Assembly: GCF_933775445.1 (NCBI RefSeq)
Contig: NC_065873.1
Span: 11,098,001 to 11,162,000, forward strand
Source of the DNA: Argentina anserina
Taxonomy: Eukaryota > Streptophyta > Magnoliopsida > Rosales > Rosaceae
Direction: 5' to 3'
DNA length: 64,000 bases
Positions within the stretch are counted from its first letter, which is position 1. Every line of letters starts with the position of its first letter. The notes under the pieces were generated by a model, which was given only the letters and a program-made list of their open reading frames with translations, made no database searches and had not been told where the DNA came from. Both the position numbers and the translations under genes were made by a program. Shown piece after piece: positions 1-11,500 of the stretch.

Positions 1-460
1 GGTTCTCAACCTTATTTTTATAGAGAATGCACTTCTCTATGGCCTCACTTTTGCAATTTAGCAAATACACATAGCAATATTTCGTGCTATCATCTATGAA
101 GGTAATAAAGTATTTATTATTCCCTCTAGATACCGTTGATTTTAAATCACACACATCTGTATGAATCAGATCAAGGGGTTTATTGTTTCTTTCAACACTT
201 TGGAAGATGATCTAATCAGTTTTGTCTATACACAAGTTCACATTTGTGCATGTTAATTGACATATATTATATTCTTCACTACCATAAATTAGGAAGACTC
301 ATATAGGTGTAATAACTAGTTTTTGACAATAAACAATCCACCACCCATGGCTCTATGTCAATTTCAGACAAAACACATTTGTCAACACGGAGTTTTATAC
401 TCATAAAACCCTTAAGAACATACATCAATTTATTCGATAATTTCAGTTCTGTTCTACAAA
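1..460 (-). pseudogene. Copia protease/GAG-pre-integrase/integrase start, degraded
   Basis: Downstream of gag on the minus strand the frame from about 464 shows EPWVVDC, a decayed relative of the plant Copia protease start (normally WxxDSGA); the catalytic DSG is not preserved. Near 190-245 a stop-containing segment resembles the GAG-pre-integrase tail. From about 190 to base 1 the translation gives DLIHTDVCDLKSTVSRG followed by NKYFITFIDDSTKYCYVYLL, the start of the integrase core with its first catalytic-type Asp context. The window ends inside the integrase. Confidence 0.75.
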
Positions 461-1496
461 TCAATCCAAAAACTTGGCTTGGTCATACCATAGCTCTAAG
501 TCATTTAGTCCCCAGTCATAATCACTGATTTTTTCCATGCTATCATCTGATATCATACAACAGAGGTTCATGTCTGCAACCTCCTGAGTGACGGCTTCAA
601 TCAGGTTTGCCTCTCTCTTTTTGTTCCTCTTTGGTTTGTTGCAGTCCACAGACTTGTGACCAGTCTTGTCACAGTTGTAGCACTTGCCTTCAAACCTTGG
701 CTTCTTGGAGATGCCTCCTTTCGGCCCCAGTTTGGACCCATGATACTTGCATTTCTTGTTTTTTGGAACCTTGACCATGTTCCATCATGTTTGCCTTGGC
801 AGAGACATCATTGATCCATGTTTTATTTTCGGATCCTCGGTTGTCTTCCTCAATGCGAAGTCTAACCTCTAGATCCTCCATGGTCATTTCCTTTCGCTTG
901 TGCTTCAAATAATTCTTGAAGTCTTTCCAAGCAGGTGGTAACTTTTCAATAGCACATGCCACTTGAAAACTTTCACCTAGTTGCATTCCTTCAGCGTGAA
1001 TCTCATGCAGGATTAGCTGAATCTCAGAGAATTGACTCATTACAGTTTTGGAATCCACCATTTTATAATCAAGGAAGCGGCCCACAATAAACTTCTTGGC
1101 GCCGGCATCCTCGGTTTTATATTTTTTCTCCAAGGATCCCCATAGCTCCTTTGCCGTTCCCATGCTAATGTACACATTGTACAATGAGTCGGCCAGACCA
1201 TTCATGATATAATTTCTACATAAGTAGTCCGAATTATTCCATGCATTCACAACAGCAATCTTTGCTTGATCGCCATGGTCATCTTCCTTTAACTCAGGAG
1301 CATTCTCCGTCAAAAATCTTGCAAGATTCAGAGTGGTCAGATAAAACATCATCTTTTGTTGCCACCTCTTGAAATGCAAACCATTGAACTTCTCAGGTTT
1401 TTCCCCATGGGATACTGAGACAGGTACAACGGGAGCAGTAGGCACAGTTGGCACCAAAGGTCCCTTGCCATTTCCAGAATTTTCTCCGTTAGTCAT
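461..1496 (-). pseudogene. Copia gag with CCHC zinc knuckle, frameshifted
   Basis: The first segment (1496 down to 690) encodes a Copia-type gag: N-terminal proline/valine-rich leader, then [18 protein letters not shown], typical of plant Copia gag (UBN2/gag-polypeptide families), and [20 protein letters not shown]. Near 770-780 the reading frame changes. The continuing frame (778 down to 461) carries the zinc knuckle CYNCDKTGHKSVDC (CX2CX4HX4C). A second frame change lies near 464, where the protease region begins. The two frames overlap on gag-like sequence, so this is a broken gag and not two genes. Confidence 0.88.
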
Positions 1497-1603
1497 TTTT
1501 TAGAAACTGAAACACACACACAAGGTGTAAGTTTGCTTGAAAAAATTCAGATAAATATCGAATACAAATTATATAAGCAAAATCAAAATAAACGTCTTAA
1601 GAT

Positions 1604-2378
1604 TGTTGTAATAATCAATGATATATTGCATATATAATTTAATAAGCTGAATTATAAATAATTATAAATCAGAAATGAAGAACACGAAAGAAATTCAACA
1701 AAAAATACCAAACGATTTGTGATGGATGAACTAGTCGAGACGTGTGTGATACCACACTGTCCTTAAGACGTTTACGCCTCCTCTACCGGTGCAAGGATGC
1801 TTGTCTCCCAGGATATAACGACTAAACAATTCTAGAAAGTTGCACTACTAACTAGAACCCTCAACGAACTCGAAAGGTACCTCTATCTATCACCAGAGAA
1901 AGAACTAAGAACTTTGAGAGTGGGAGAGAAATGTGTTTCGAATGTGTTTCGGAAATGCAAAAAGAATCTGCGTTCCGACCCTCAATTCGGTGTTGCATTC
2001 GTGTCCGCAGGTCGCACGGGCATACACGAGTTTCCCTTGCGACCTAGGATTTGCACCCCCCCCTGCGCGTGCGCGAGAGGGTATAAGGGGGCTTACACAC
2101 TTTACAATCCATACACAATGGATTCTATATAAAGTCTTTTCAACACTTCTCTTTTCCAATGTGGGACAAATACCATTCCCTCATTCTAAGTAGCCATCTT
2201 TGAGTGACAATTTCTTATTCACCCACAAACCAAATTACACAAACAAACATATGATCTTGTAGCCCTCATTATGGAGAACTCAAATCTATGTTCATCTTTG
2301 ATTAATTATAAGTTTAACTTAATTTAATTAATCAATTAAAATTTGGTTTTAAATGGTTTTTCCAACCATTTTCCAACA
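1604..2378 (-). repeat. 5' LTR of the Copia element
   Basis: The minus strand begins TGTTGGAAAAT at 2378 and a matching CAACA end occurs at 1604, giving 5-bp inverted ends and an LTR of about 775 bp. A TATA box (CTATATAAAG read on the plus strand, about 2126-2135) fits an LTR promoter. No canonical initiator-Met primer-binding site follows 1604. A weak partial match (TGGTATCA, near 1745-1752) could instead mark a shorter LTR of about 620 bp, so the inner boundary is uncertain. Confidence 0.6.
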
Positions 2379-2709
2379 GAGTTAAAATGACCGGGTACGC
2401 ACCTAACACAGGTATCCCGTGGAAGAACTTCACGCATTGTACTGTGACATCTGGAGAAGAACTTAACAAGTTCTTTCTGCACAAAAACTCGAAATTATAA
2501 AGCGATTGCAGATTAAAAAGAAAAGATACTACATGATTTATGTTATGTGGGGCTACGTAAAGAAATGCTCAACCAGTAAAGATTAATAAAAAGAAATATA
2601 ATCCCTTTCAAAAATAACAAAATATAATAAACAAAATCATTTAAGTAAATAATAGATAGTGCTAAGCTTATGAACATATAAATTTCATGGAATAGGATTT
2701 CTCAGGTTT

Positions 2710-3012
2710 GGACGTCCGAACAGGTTTTCCGTTGTTTCTCCACATCTGGATGTCGGCGACGCCGTTTCTTCGCACAAGAGTGACACCACACTCTCCTAGA
2801 TGCTGTTGTGATTAAGAAGAAGGCGAAAGAGATCGTGATCGGAGGTCTGTGTAGCAACCTCACTCAGAACTTCACCACCGATCATGGTGGACCTCCAATC
2901 CCAATCTCTTTCGCCTTCTTCATCGCAACAACGTCTAGGAGGGTGTGGTGTCGCCGGCTTCTGGATGGTGGAGAAACGGCGGAAATCCGGACGGAAAATC
3001 CGTCCGAACGTC
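2710..3012. repeat. Long imperfect inverted repeat (hairpin, ~125-bp arms)
   Basis: The left arm (about 2710-2847) and right arm (about 2889-3012) are reverse complements over most of their length. GGACGTCCGAAC on the left pairs with GTCCGAACGTCC on the right, and AAGGCGAAAGAGAT on the left pairs with ATCTCTTTCGCCTT on the right. About 40 bases separate the arms. The left arm carries a small extra segment near 2762-2785. It lies upstream of exon 4 within an intron of the methylase-like gene. It could be a foldback/MITE-type element or an inverted duplication; coding readings of either arm are not convincing. Confidence 0.85.
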
Positions 3013-3030
3013 CAGCTGAGAAGCACTCTC

Positions 3031-3039
3031 TATATATAT

Positions 3040-3076
<37 letters not shown>
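3031..3076. repeat. Microsatellite (TA)n-(GA)n
   Basis: A short TA run (about 3031-3040) is followed by about 17 GA units, immediately distal to the right arm of the hairpin. Confidence 0.95.
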
Positions 3077-3081
<5 letters not shown>

Positions 3082-3124
3082 GAAATCCCCAAATATATGA
3101 AAGCAAATAATTTCATCACAAATT

Positions 3125-3689
3125 GGGCATAAAAAACGGAAATCCCGATCCCGTCCCAATCTCATCCCGAAATACATAGGGACGGGACGGGACGAAGGTC
3201 TAAAAACGTTCATCCCGTCCCGATCCCGTCCCGTTTCATAATGGTGGGATGAGACGTGGGACGAATAATTTCTATCCCGCTTCGTCCCGTCCCGTCCCAC
3301 CTTTAATGAAAACTTAAAAATTCTTATATATTTGTATGAAAATGAAACTAATTTATGTTCTTAATAATCTAAAATTCTATCAACTCAAATAATAATGGTA
3401 AATTATGATATTTTGAACATAATATGCATTTTTTTTGTTAAAATTTCATTATTAAATATTACTTTGTTAATGAAAAAGTAAAAATATAGGTTTTTATTTA
3501 ACTTCATAGGAAGGTGAGATTTATCCCGTCCCGTCCCGATCCCGTCCCGTCCCAACCGGGATTAATCCCGAGTGGGATGCATTCTTAAAAACCCTCGTCC
3601 CGTCCCAATCCCGTCCCGATTCAAAAGAGTGGGACGGGACGTGGGATGAGCCCCGTCCCGTCCCATCCCGTCCCGTGCCCACCCCTAGT
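3125..3689. mobile_element. hAT-like non-autonomous element with GGGACGGGAC subterminal repeats
   Basis: Both ends of this AT-rich segment are packed with CCCGTCCCG / CGGGACGGGAC repeats in both orientations (3145-3300 and 3520-3680). The right end, read on the minus strand, is TAGGGGTGGGCACGGGACGG, which resembles the TAGGGGTGG-type ends of plant hAT elements. The left end is less clear (TTGGGCATAAAAAACGG) and may be truncated. There is no coding sequence. The element lies in an intron of the dead methylase gene. Assignment to hAT is by end and subterminal repeat style only. Confidence 0.55.
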
Positions 3690-4341
3690 CGAACATTTTC
3701 TGAATCTATAACAGCAATTTCACATGCTTAAGTATTTCATAGTTAAAAGATGTCTTGGCATAGGCAGCATCTAATGCCCATCCTAGAGAAATTCAGACAC
3801 TGCTATGATCTTATAACATATATAGGGTCGTCTTTACTGGCTCAATGATATTTGCAGGATCTATTGGAGAGAGTAGCAATTTTCTTTACTATTTGGTCTG
3901 AATGCACAACTTTAGCAAATTTGTGAATTACTCCAATAGAATCTACCGATAATAATAAGAGAGTGAAGCCAATATAGCATGCAAGGCCACAGCATTTTGT
4001 CAATGGCTATAGAATGGATGACAGCAAATTTATTCTCCACTTTTCCAAGGTATACAATGTTAATAGTCATGTGATCACTCATGGTAAGCGCACTAACCTT
4101 ATCGGCAGCAGGACTGAATGAAGAGAAACCTTTCCTTTTACTGATGGGTTCAAATCCAACCTATCTACCCTTTCATTCAATACAAAATTTGGTCAATAAA
4201 ATAAGTTCTCAAGTCTCATGTTATGACTTCTCAATGCTCAAACTTTCACTTTAGCTATATAAAAGACAAAACTATAATATCATGAATTACAACTGCCCCA
4301 ACTTTGTATTTCAATTTTCAAATGAAAAAAGACAACGGTAC
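3690..4341. other. Intron remnant of the methylase-like gene
   Basis: AT-rich sequence between exons 3 and 4 of the disrupted methylase gene. I see no coding, structural or repeat signal here. Confidence 0.5.
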
Positions 4342-4576
4342 CTCTTTTAGACTGACCGACTCTTCCAGCAAAGAAGAAGTTTTCTGTAAAGCAACTTCCT
4401 GAATGTCCATTCCATAAACTGAGCCCTTGCTCAATTCATCACCTACCATCCTGAGCATTGCTAAGGTATCATGGCCATTGCCAAAAGTGGCATCAATTAC
4501 CGTATCTCCTTTTTGGACCACACGTTTCCAAACCCTGTTAAACGATGGGAAAGTACATTTTGAATCTCTAAACAAT

Positions 4577-7297
4577 GATCGAGTAATAACCCTAGTTTTT
4601 TTTCAAAACAATATTTGGTTTGATTAAATTCTATAAGCTGTGAAATTTAATTACAATGAATTGAATTGGTTTCGACTTTACGAAACGGAAAGGAAACGTT
4701 ATCGGAACGTTTAATTAGAAAAACGTTACGTTTCCGCAACGAATATATCGACTTTTATTCTGTCGCTCGGTTGTGATAACTTCCTTCACCAAAGTTGTAG
4801 AGCTCGTCGATACGAGTTCGTGGACGCTGCACGCGTTCGAATCGGAAGTCGTACGTAAAAGTTATTAACGATAGAAGTAGTTTTCCGATTTTAGAAATCG
4901 GTATAAATAGAACATTTTAGGGATTAGGGTTTCCATTTCTGGAAACCCTTCACCCGCCCCCATTTTCCTCTCTCTCCTCTCGCGACTCTCTCTCCCCGAT
5001 CGCTCTCCCTCCCTCCATCGAGCTTCGCCTGCAACCTCACCGACCGGCCGCCGTGGTGCACACCGCCTAGCCCAGAGGCATCACCCACTCCTCCGCAGTC
5101 GACCCCGAGCTTGCGGCGCTCCGTCTCGCCGCCGAGAGCCCTCTCTCACCTCGAGCCTCCCTCTGCCTCGCACCCCGATCGTCGCCTCCAAGCTGCTGTG
5201 TCCCTCATCACCGTTCCCTGGAGCACCGTGTGATCTCCGCAGCAACCCTCGAGCGCGCCGCTGCTCGAATCGACGTCGCCGGCTTCTCACGCATCACCGA
5301 TGACAAATCGAGCTTCCGCCGTTCCATTTAGGTAAAAATTGATGTAATTGAATTGTTGTGTGCGATTGTTTGATGTTTGGGATTGATTTGGGAGAATTTT
5401 GGATTGAATTGTGGAAAAATCGGAGGAGGATGGAGGAGAGGGTTACCACCGCCTAGAGGCGGCGCGTGCGGGTGCGGGTTAGTTTAGGAGGGGTCTGAGA
5501 TCGTGGGAAGGAAGAGGAGGAGGAGGGGAAGAGTTTTGGGGCGGAGGTGGCGTGATACGCTCCGGTTCCAGAGTAGGCGCGTGGGCCCCACGCGCGGTCG
5601 CCGGCGAGTGGCGCGTGTACCCACGCGCTGCCACGTGCGGCGGCGCGTGAACAGTGTTTCCGAAAGGGTAATTTTATAATTTATTTTTACGTACGGTAAA
5701 CGTAAAAAGGTGATTTACGTACGGTAAATATAAATTTATTTACGTACGGTAAATGTAAATGTAAATTACTTTTAGTAAAGGTAAAAAGTAATTTTGGAAT
5801 GGTAATTCAGTAATTATTTTTTAATGAGACAGTACGTACATTTGAATAGTATTTATACGTATAGAAATACGTAAACATTATGTACTCATACAGGGATACG
5901 TATTGGATGTGTATTTGTACAGTAATACATGAATAGTAAATACGTGAATAGTACACAGTAAATAGTACTCAGTGAACAGTAAATTCGTAAAACCGAAAAT
6001 TGCTGAACAGTAACCGATTATTACTATTTCGGCATTTAAAGGTTTACGAAACGTTTCTAAATTTTTTTTTTATCTTTTCAAGGTGATCGATAAATCAAGG
6101 AAATGAATTATCTTCGGAAATTGTGGAATTACGCTCGAGTCGATAAGGTGAGTAAAATCTCACATATTTATGAATCTACCATTGCGGTGAATTCAAGATT
6201 TTTACAAGAGTTTTAAATATTGAAATACGACATGTATATGATATAGTGGAATATATATATTTGTATAAATGGTAAATAAGTACTTATATATATAGTTTGC
6301 TATATAATATACTGTTATGATTTTATTGTGATGATGTCATTTCGATGACAAGATATTATCGAGCATGTGATTTTGATTTGTACAATATGATGTTAGATTA
6401 TTGTACGTGAATTTTAACATGGAGATTGTTAAAATGTTGATTTGTCTTCGGACTTGATTTTTGTACAATATAATGTGAGATTATTGTACGTGTTGGCAAG
6501 TCGGAACCTAGCCTTTGGCCGGGCGAAAGTTACGATACAGTTAGAGCTCTAGTCTGTCTGCCGGAGTACTGCATGTGAGGTAACGGGTGGTTATCGGCTC
6601 ATGAGTACTCAGATTGTTTTGGATGTTGGGTAGTGGGTGGTTACCCAATATTGGCGGGGTACTACGTGAGGGGTAACGGATGTGTACCAGCGCTCATTAG
6701 TACCCGTATTATAAATGTTTTTGGATAACCATAAGGGTTGCCTGATTTCTCATGAGTACTCTCATTTCATTTTTTTCTTTGGACAACCAGATGGGCCGTC
6801 CATTGACTGATGAGGGTATTTATATTTGTTGATTTGTGATTTTTCGTATATATTGATATGCGAATTATATTGTCATTTTACTCATACGAGCTATAAGCTT
6901 ACCGGGTTTGTGTTTACAATCCCGGTGCACCAATTCGATGATGTAGTGGATAATCCTGCAGGTGTTGATTAGTAGAGATTGAGTGACGACTCCTGAGACT
7001 CGAAGTCGTTCGTATCCTGCTTGTGGTGAGGTTTCCAGCGTGAATTTGTGTGTAAGAATTGGTGTGGATTTATTTGTGAGTTTTTTGAGAGATTGTGAGG
7101 ATTATTACATTTCCATCTTATGTAATGTTGAATTATAAATTTGGGTTGTAATAATTGGTTTTCTGAGTTGTATTGAGTACTCAGTAATGATCCGCTGTGC
7201 ATTTTAAATGATTTCGATTTCATTGAAATTGTTTAGTGTTTAAAGACTTTGAAATTTTGAGTTTTTAAGGTTGAAATTTTATGGTCGTTACAGATCG
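4577..7297 (+). mobile_element. Solo LTR of a chromovirus-type Gypsy element with TSD GATCG
   Basis: The LTR spans 4582-7292 (about 2.7 kb) and is flanked by the direct repeat GATCG at 4577-4581 and 7293-7297. It ends GTCGTTACA and starts AGTAATAACCCTA, a one-base change from the family start TGTAATAACCC. It is related along its length to the two LTRs at 50414-53089 and 54626-57059, which flank integrase/chromodomain sequence, and this identifies the family. A TATA box (TATAAATAG, 4902-4910) is followed by a pyrimidine-rich leader. No internal domain remains, so LTR-LTR recombination is inferred. It sits in an intron of the methylase-like gene in opposite orientation. Confidence 0.93.
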
Positions 7298-8297
7298 CAT
7301 GAAGTAAGAGGCAAAATAAATAGATGAAAACCTACGGACTAAGAAATTTCACGTTTGCTGAACCTGAACTGAACACGAACCCAGTTGAGAGCTTCATCAA
7401 GAATATACCCTAAGCATAACTATTTTGAGCAAAAACTACAAGAATTTCCACAGAAAAACCAAGTCTATGCAGCATGTCTTCAATCATAGTGTGAAACCCA
7501 AAATGACGGCTTGGGGGTTTCCATTCTTCTTTGGTTCTTCATAATCTTTTCATGTTTTTGGAAACTACAAGCAGGAGTGAGTTCATGGTAGGCTCAAAGC
7601 CTCAAACTTATCAGACTAACGAAGCTGTAAACACAAACATGATCAAAATGCAGAACTGTTATAGGAAATTAGTCAATGATTTCTTACGAGTGAGCAACTT
7701 ATGTGGCCCTCTTCTTGCCCGAGATAAAGCTCAACAATTCATCATCCAATCCTGAATCACGGTCTTGTTTCTCATGAAAATGTCAAAGATGACAACTCGA
7801 GCAAGATTATTCACTATCTAATTTGTTTTTCTTTGCAACAAGAAGTACATCATTTGAAAGAATAAAACCATTTCTCCTTTGCAATACTTTTGTATTCATA
7901 TCTAAATAAACCAGCAACTGAATCTTCTAAGTTGTATTAACACAATTCGGGACGAGAACCACGACTCACATTATTAGGTTATTTGATTTCTGAGAATAAG
8001 AAAGACCAGAACAAGTACTAGACAAGATCAAGTGTCGGGCAACTTAAAGCTTGTGTTGGAAGACAAATAAACAAAGGGCATTGCAATTTCCGAGAATCCT
8101 AAGTCATAGCTGAATGTGCAGCATGGTTGAAGACAAGAGAAGACAATAGGGAAGAAAGAGCAGTACCAGAGAGAGGAGAGTGTTTGGGCAGAGAAACAGA
8201 AACCAGGTCGTCGTTGGAATATGAAGCGTTCAATTGAAAGTTTCGGGAACTTTGTGGGAGACGTTTGAGCTTGAAGTGAGGGAGCGCTCATGCCCAT

Positions 8298-8529
8298 GGT
8301 AGCCTCACTGCCACCGCCAACATATATATACATGCTGTAGCAACTTCGACGGATTACTAGTCTTCACCTTGGATATTTGATGTGGTCGTGTCACAACCAC
8401 ATTAATCTAAAAACCGTATCAGTTGTAGACTTGTAGTATGAGCGAGTAAACCAGGCTCTAATTATATTAACAATAAGATTCAGAATCAGTAAATCAGTGG
8501 CCAGACCAAGTTAATATACATACTCTATA
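8298..8529. promoter_or_regulatory. Upstream region of the dead methylase-like gene
   Basis: Only about 230 bp separate the exon 1 ATG (8297) from the hAT transposon. A TATATATA run lies at about 8320-8329, very close to the ATG. No firm promoter element can be assigned. Confidence 0.3.
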
Positions 8530-11500
8530 TGCTTACACACGGCCGTTTCAAACTTTTCGGCGAAAATTAAAATGCAGCCATCTAAGCTTTACTCTATGAA
8601 AAAAGAACTTTAACAAACGGACAATATAAATTCAAATATTGATTACATAACATCAAAATACCATTAGATATCCTTACAAAAGATGCTAAATGGTTAAAGT
8701 AATTATTTTTGTATGCTTCATTGAAAACTTTCGCATAGTCAGCATCACCTATGCTCATTTGAAAATCCATCTCCTTGTCTTCTTAGCAGTAAAATCATCA
8801 ATCAGTTTATCACAATTGAATTTCCCAAAATAATCATTCTCAATCGAAATCAAAACAAGTTAATTTAATCGTTCTTGTGACATAGTTGATCGCAAATAAG
8901 ACTTTAATAGCTTTAACTTGGAAAAACTTTTCTCAGCTGAAGCAACAATAACATGAACAGTTAACAATATTCGATATGCAAGTCTAACCACTGGGCAAGT
9001 ATTCCTCTCTTGTAAGAAATTCAATATATCACAAGCTGTCATCCTTACTCTAAGTAATATTTCCCTCAAAATTTTCAGCGCTCTGAACAAGTCTTCCCCA
9101 TCAATACATGAACTCTCTCCATGTATCAAAACATCCTCAAGATGAATTCAAGCAGCTCTTTAATCAATATTATCTAAGGAATTCAAAGTTTCTGAAGTAA
9201 ATAAAAATCCAAAGATATCATCATATAATTAATATTGTTCAAACGTTCTCTGCAATGATCCCTTAGCTTGGTCCACAAGGTATAAGAAGTAATGCACTCT
9301 AAAATATTCTTCACCAAAAGATGATGGTAATGGCTCACCGGCTCTTTCATCAAAAAAGTTTTTACTATGAATTATAAGCTTTTCCGGAAAAACTTAAGCA
9401 ACAATTAAGGTAGCAGCAATTTTCTCACTGGTAATGATTGCATCATTGAAGCCATAGTCTCTAAATCTATCTAGCCACGCAATTAGACCTTTTACCTCAC
9501 CTAGGAACACTTATTTGCATGTCATCAGATTGTAGCATTTTTCTAACCTTACTAAAAGCAAACAAGATTTCATACCAGATCACCATGCTTAGCAAGAACT
9601 CAAAGCCACCTAGCTCATTAGTGGCAATTGATTTTGCACCACTTTTTATTTTGAAATCCTTGTCAGCCTCAGCCAGTTGAAGTAATGCTTCTTTTATTTC
9701 AATAGCATTGAATCGTAGAAGCTTCACTCTCTCAATACGACTCTCTCAACGCGTGGTGGATAATGATTTGAGAGTGAACCTTCTAACATTGTCTTTTAGG
9801 AACTGCCATCTCTTTGTAGAACCTGCAAATAAGATATAAACACATTATAAATCTCTTAAAAAACAACTGATTTTCTATATGAAAACTTTGCTATATCATA
9901 AAGAGTTAAGTTAGACAAACCTGCAAATAAGGTATAGAGGCGTTGTAACACTCCAAAAAAATCAACTGCTTTTCTACAAGAATTTGCCACATCACAAAGG
10001 GTTAGGTTCATACAATGACAACCACACGGAGTGTATAAATCTCTAGAATTGATATCTAGCAACTTTTTTTGCACCCCTTGGTGTTTTCCTTTCATGTTTG
10101 ACCCATTATTATACCGTTGTCCTCTCACATTATTGATATCAAGATCTAGTGATTGTATCACAGCTAGTAACTCTTCAAATAGCGATTGACCAGAAGTGTC
10201 ATGAACATTTAAGAATTCTAAAAAGAACTCTTCAATTTGTATTGGACTTTTTGAAACATTGACACATCTAAGTGTCAATGACATTTGCTCTTGATGACTA
10301 ATATCTGGTGTGCAATCAAGAATCACGGAGAAATATTCAGCATCTTTGATTGTCTTTATAATTTTAGCATTGATCTCAACATCTATCATTTACAACAACT
10401 CATTCTGAATGTTGTGTCCAAGATAATGATGATGAATTTCAGCATTAGTAATTCGCCGACAATGCTCCTCCATTACTTTATCAAATTCTGCCCTCATTTC
10501 AACTAGGCCAAAAAAGAGACCATTATCAGGTTGATAAAGCCTCTCATTAGTTCCACGAAAAACTAAGTTATATTTAGCGAGAAATTTCACAATTGCAATT
10601 ATTCTTTTCAATACATTCCTCCAATGTTCTTTCTCTTTTCTAATCTGGTCTTGATAAGCTTTATAAATAGTTTCATGCCTTTGTAATCTAATACGCAAAT
10701 TAGTCAAAGTATTTGCAGTAATGAGATGATCAACACTCATTTCATGCTCTTTAAGTCTTCTACAAAGATGACTCCAATCATTGTACCCATCATTTGCTAG
10801 CTGGCCCCGCATTGGCCCTCTTTTAAACAACTTGCAACAAAAACAAAAAATCTTATCAAGTTCCTTTAAGTACACAAGTCACTCTTTATCATACTTCTCT
10901 CCATTCCCTAAATACCGAGAGTAGAATCTTGAACTAAAACGTCTATTGAACTTGTTTGGCAGGCCACTCTCTATGGAAAGATCTCTAAGAGGACCATTTT
11001 CTACTAATAAATTTACTAGCTTTTTATCCAAGGCATCCCAAACTCTGTTCATTAACCAAAGATCCACCTAGACCTTTTGATGAATGTATCAATACGGGAC
11101 AAAGACTTAACTAACTTGACTTCTTTTTTCTTCTTCATGCGTCTTGCATAGCCACATAAATCTTTTCTTTTAGGAAGCATGTTTCTAAATTCAACTATTC
11201 AAGAACTCAGTTTGAACAAGAAAACCCGATTCACTCATAGCCGTTGCTCTTCCCAAGTTCCAATTGACTCAATTCTCAAAACGTTTGATCACCAGACCAC
11301 CACAACCTTACAAATTGAAATTCCAAATGCAAACAATTAATAACCAGTACTCATGAAAATATGATCAATCTGTAAGTACAATCGAGTGGATCAGCCTATC
11401 TTACCTGAATCGATAAGTGGTGATGGTTGACTTGTAGTGGATGAGATTTGAGATCAGATGGTTAGTGCGGCGAATTGAGAAAGATAAGAAAGAAAAGAAG

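Larger units (their letters stand above)
1..2378 (-). mobile_element. Ty1/Copia LTR retrotransposon, 5' part, decayed
   Basis: Reading on the minus strand, the order is 5' LTR (2378 down to about 1604), leader, gag, zinc knuckle, degraded protease/GAG-pre-integrase region, and the start of the integrase core, which runs off the window at base 1. This gag-protease-integrase order is typical of Ty1/Copia elements. At least two frameshifts and several stops make it non-functional. The outer LTR edge at 2378 lies inside an exon of the rRNA methylase-like gene, so the element is an exonic insertion. The other LTR and the target-site duplication lie outside the window. Confidence 0.9.
2379..8297 (-). 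pseudogene. Putative rRNA methylase (SAM-dependent, PF06962-like), disrupted
   Basis: Four exons can be placed on the minus strand by splice sites and family resemblance. Exon 1, 8167-8297, starts at ATG 8297 and encodes a Ser/Thr/Arg-rich transit-like peptide. Exon 2, 7688-7751, encodes GLDDELLSFISGKKRAT-stop-VAHS, with TAA at 7699-7701 where the family normally has Glu. Exon 3, 4342-4534, encodes VWKRVVQKGDTVIDATFGNG, containing the SAM-binding motif I (DATxGNG). Exon 4, 2379-2476, encodes FFSRCHSTMREVLP and is cut at 2378 by the Copia LTR inside the FNLGY-type region. Junction phases agree for exons 2-3 and 3-4; exon 1-2 is off by one base, either a lesion or a misplaced donor. The intron between exons 2 and 3 holds a solo LTR. 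The role (plastid rRNA or tRNA methylation) is a family inference. The copy is clearly dead; the 3' exons are not in the window. Confidence 0.82.

Noticed and set aside
1742..1759. TGGTATCA as primer-binding site of the Copia element
   Set aside because: Only 8 of 12 bases of the initiator-Met site match, and the TGTTG/CAACA ends place the LTR edge at 1604; kept only as an alternative.
2796..3300. Several overlapping frames on both strands across the hairpin
   Set aside because: The two strands mirror each other because of the inverted repeat, and the rest is microsatellite or GGGAC repeat; no coding family recognised.
5081..5290. Arg-rich minus-strand frame and similar frames at 50764-51309 and 54921-55718
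   Set aside because: They fall in the GC-rich leader of the chromovirus LTR and recur in each LTR copy; they are shadows of non-coding repeat sequence.
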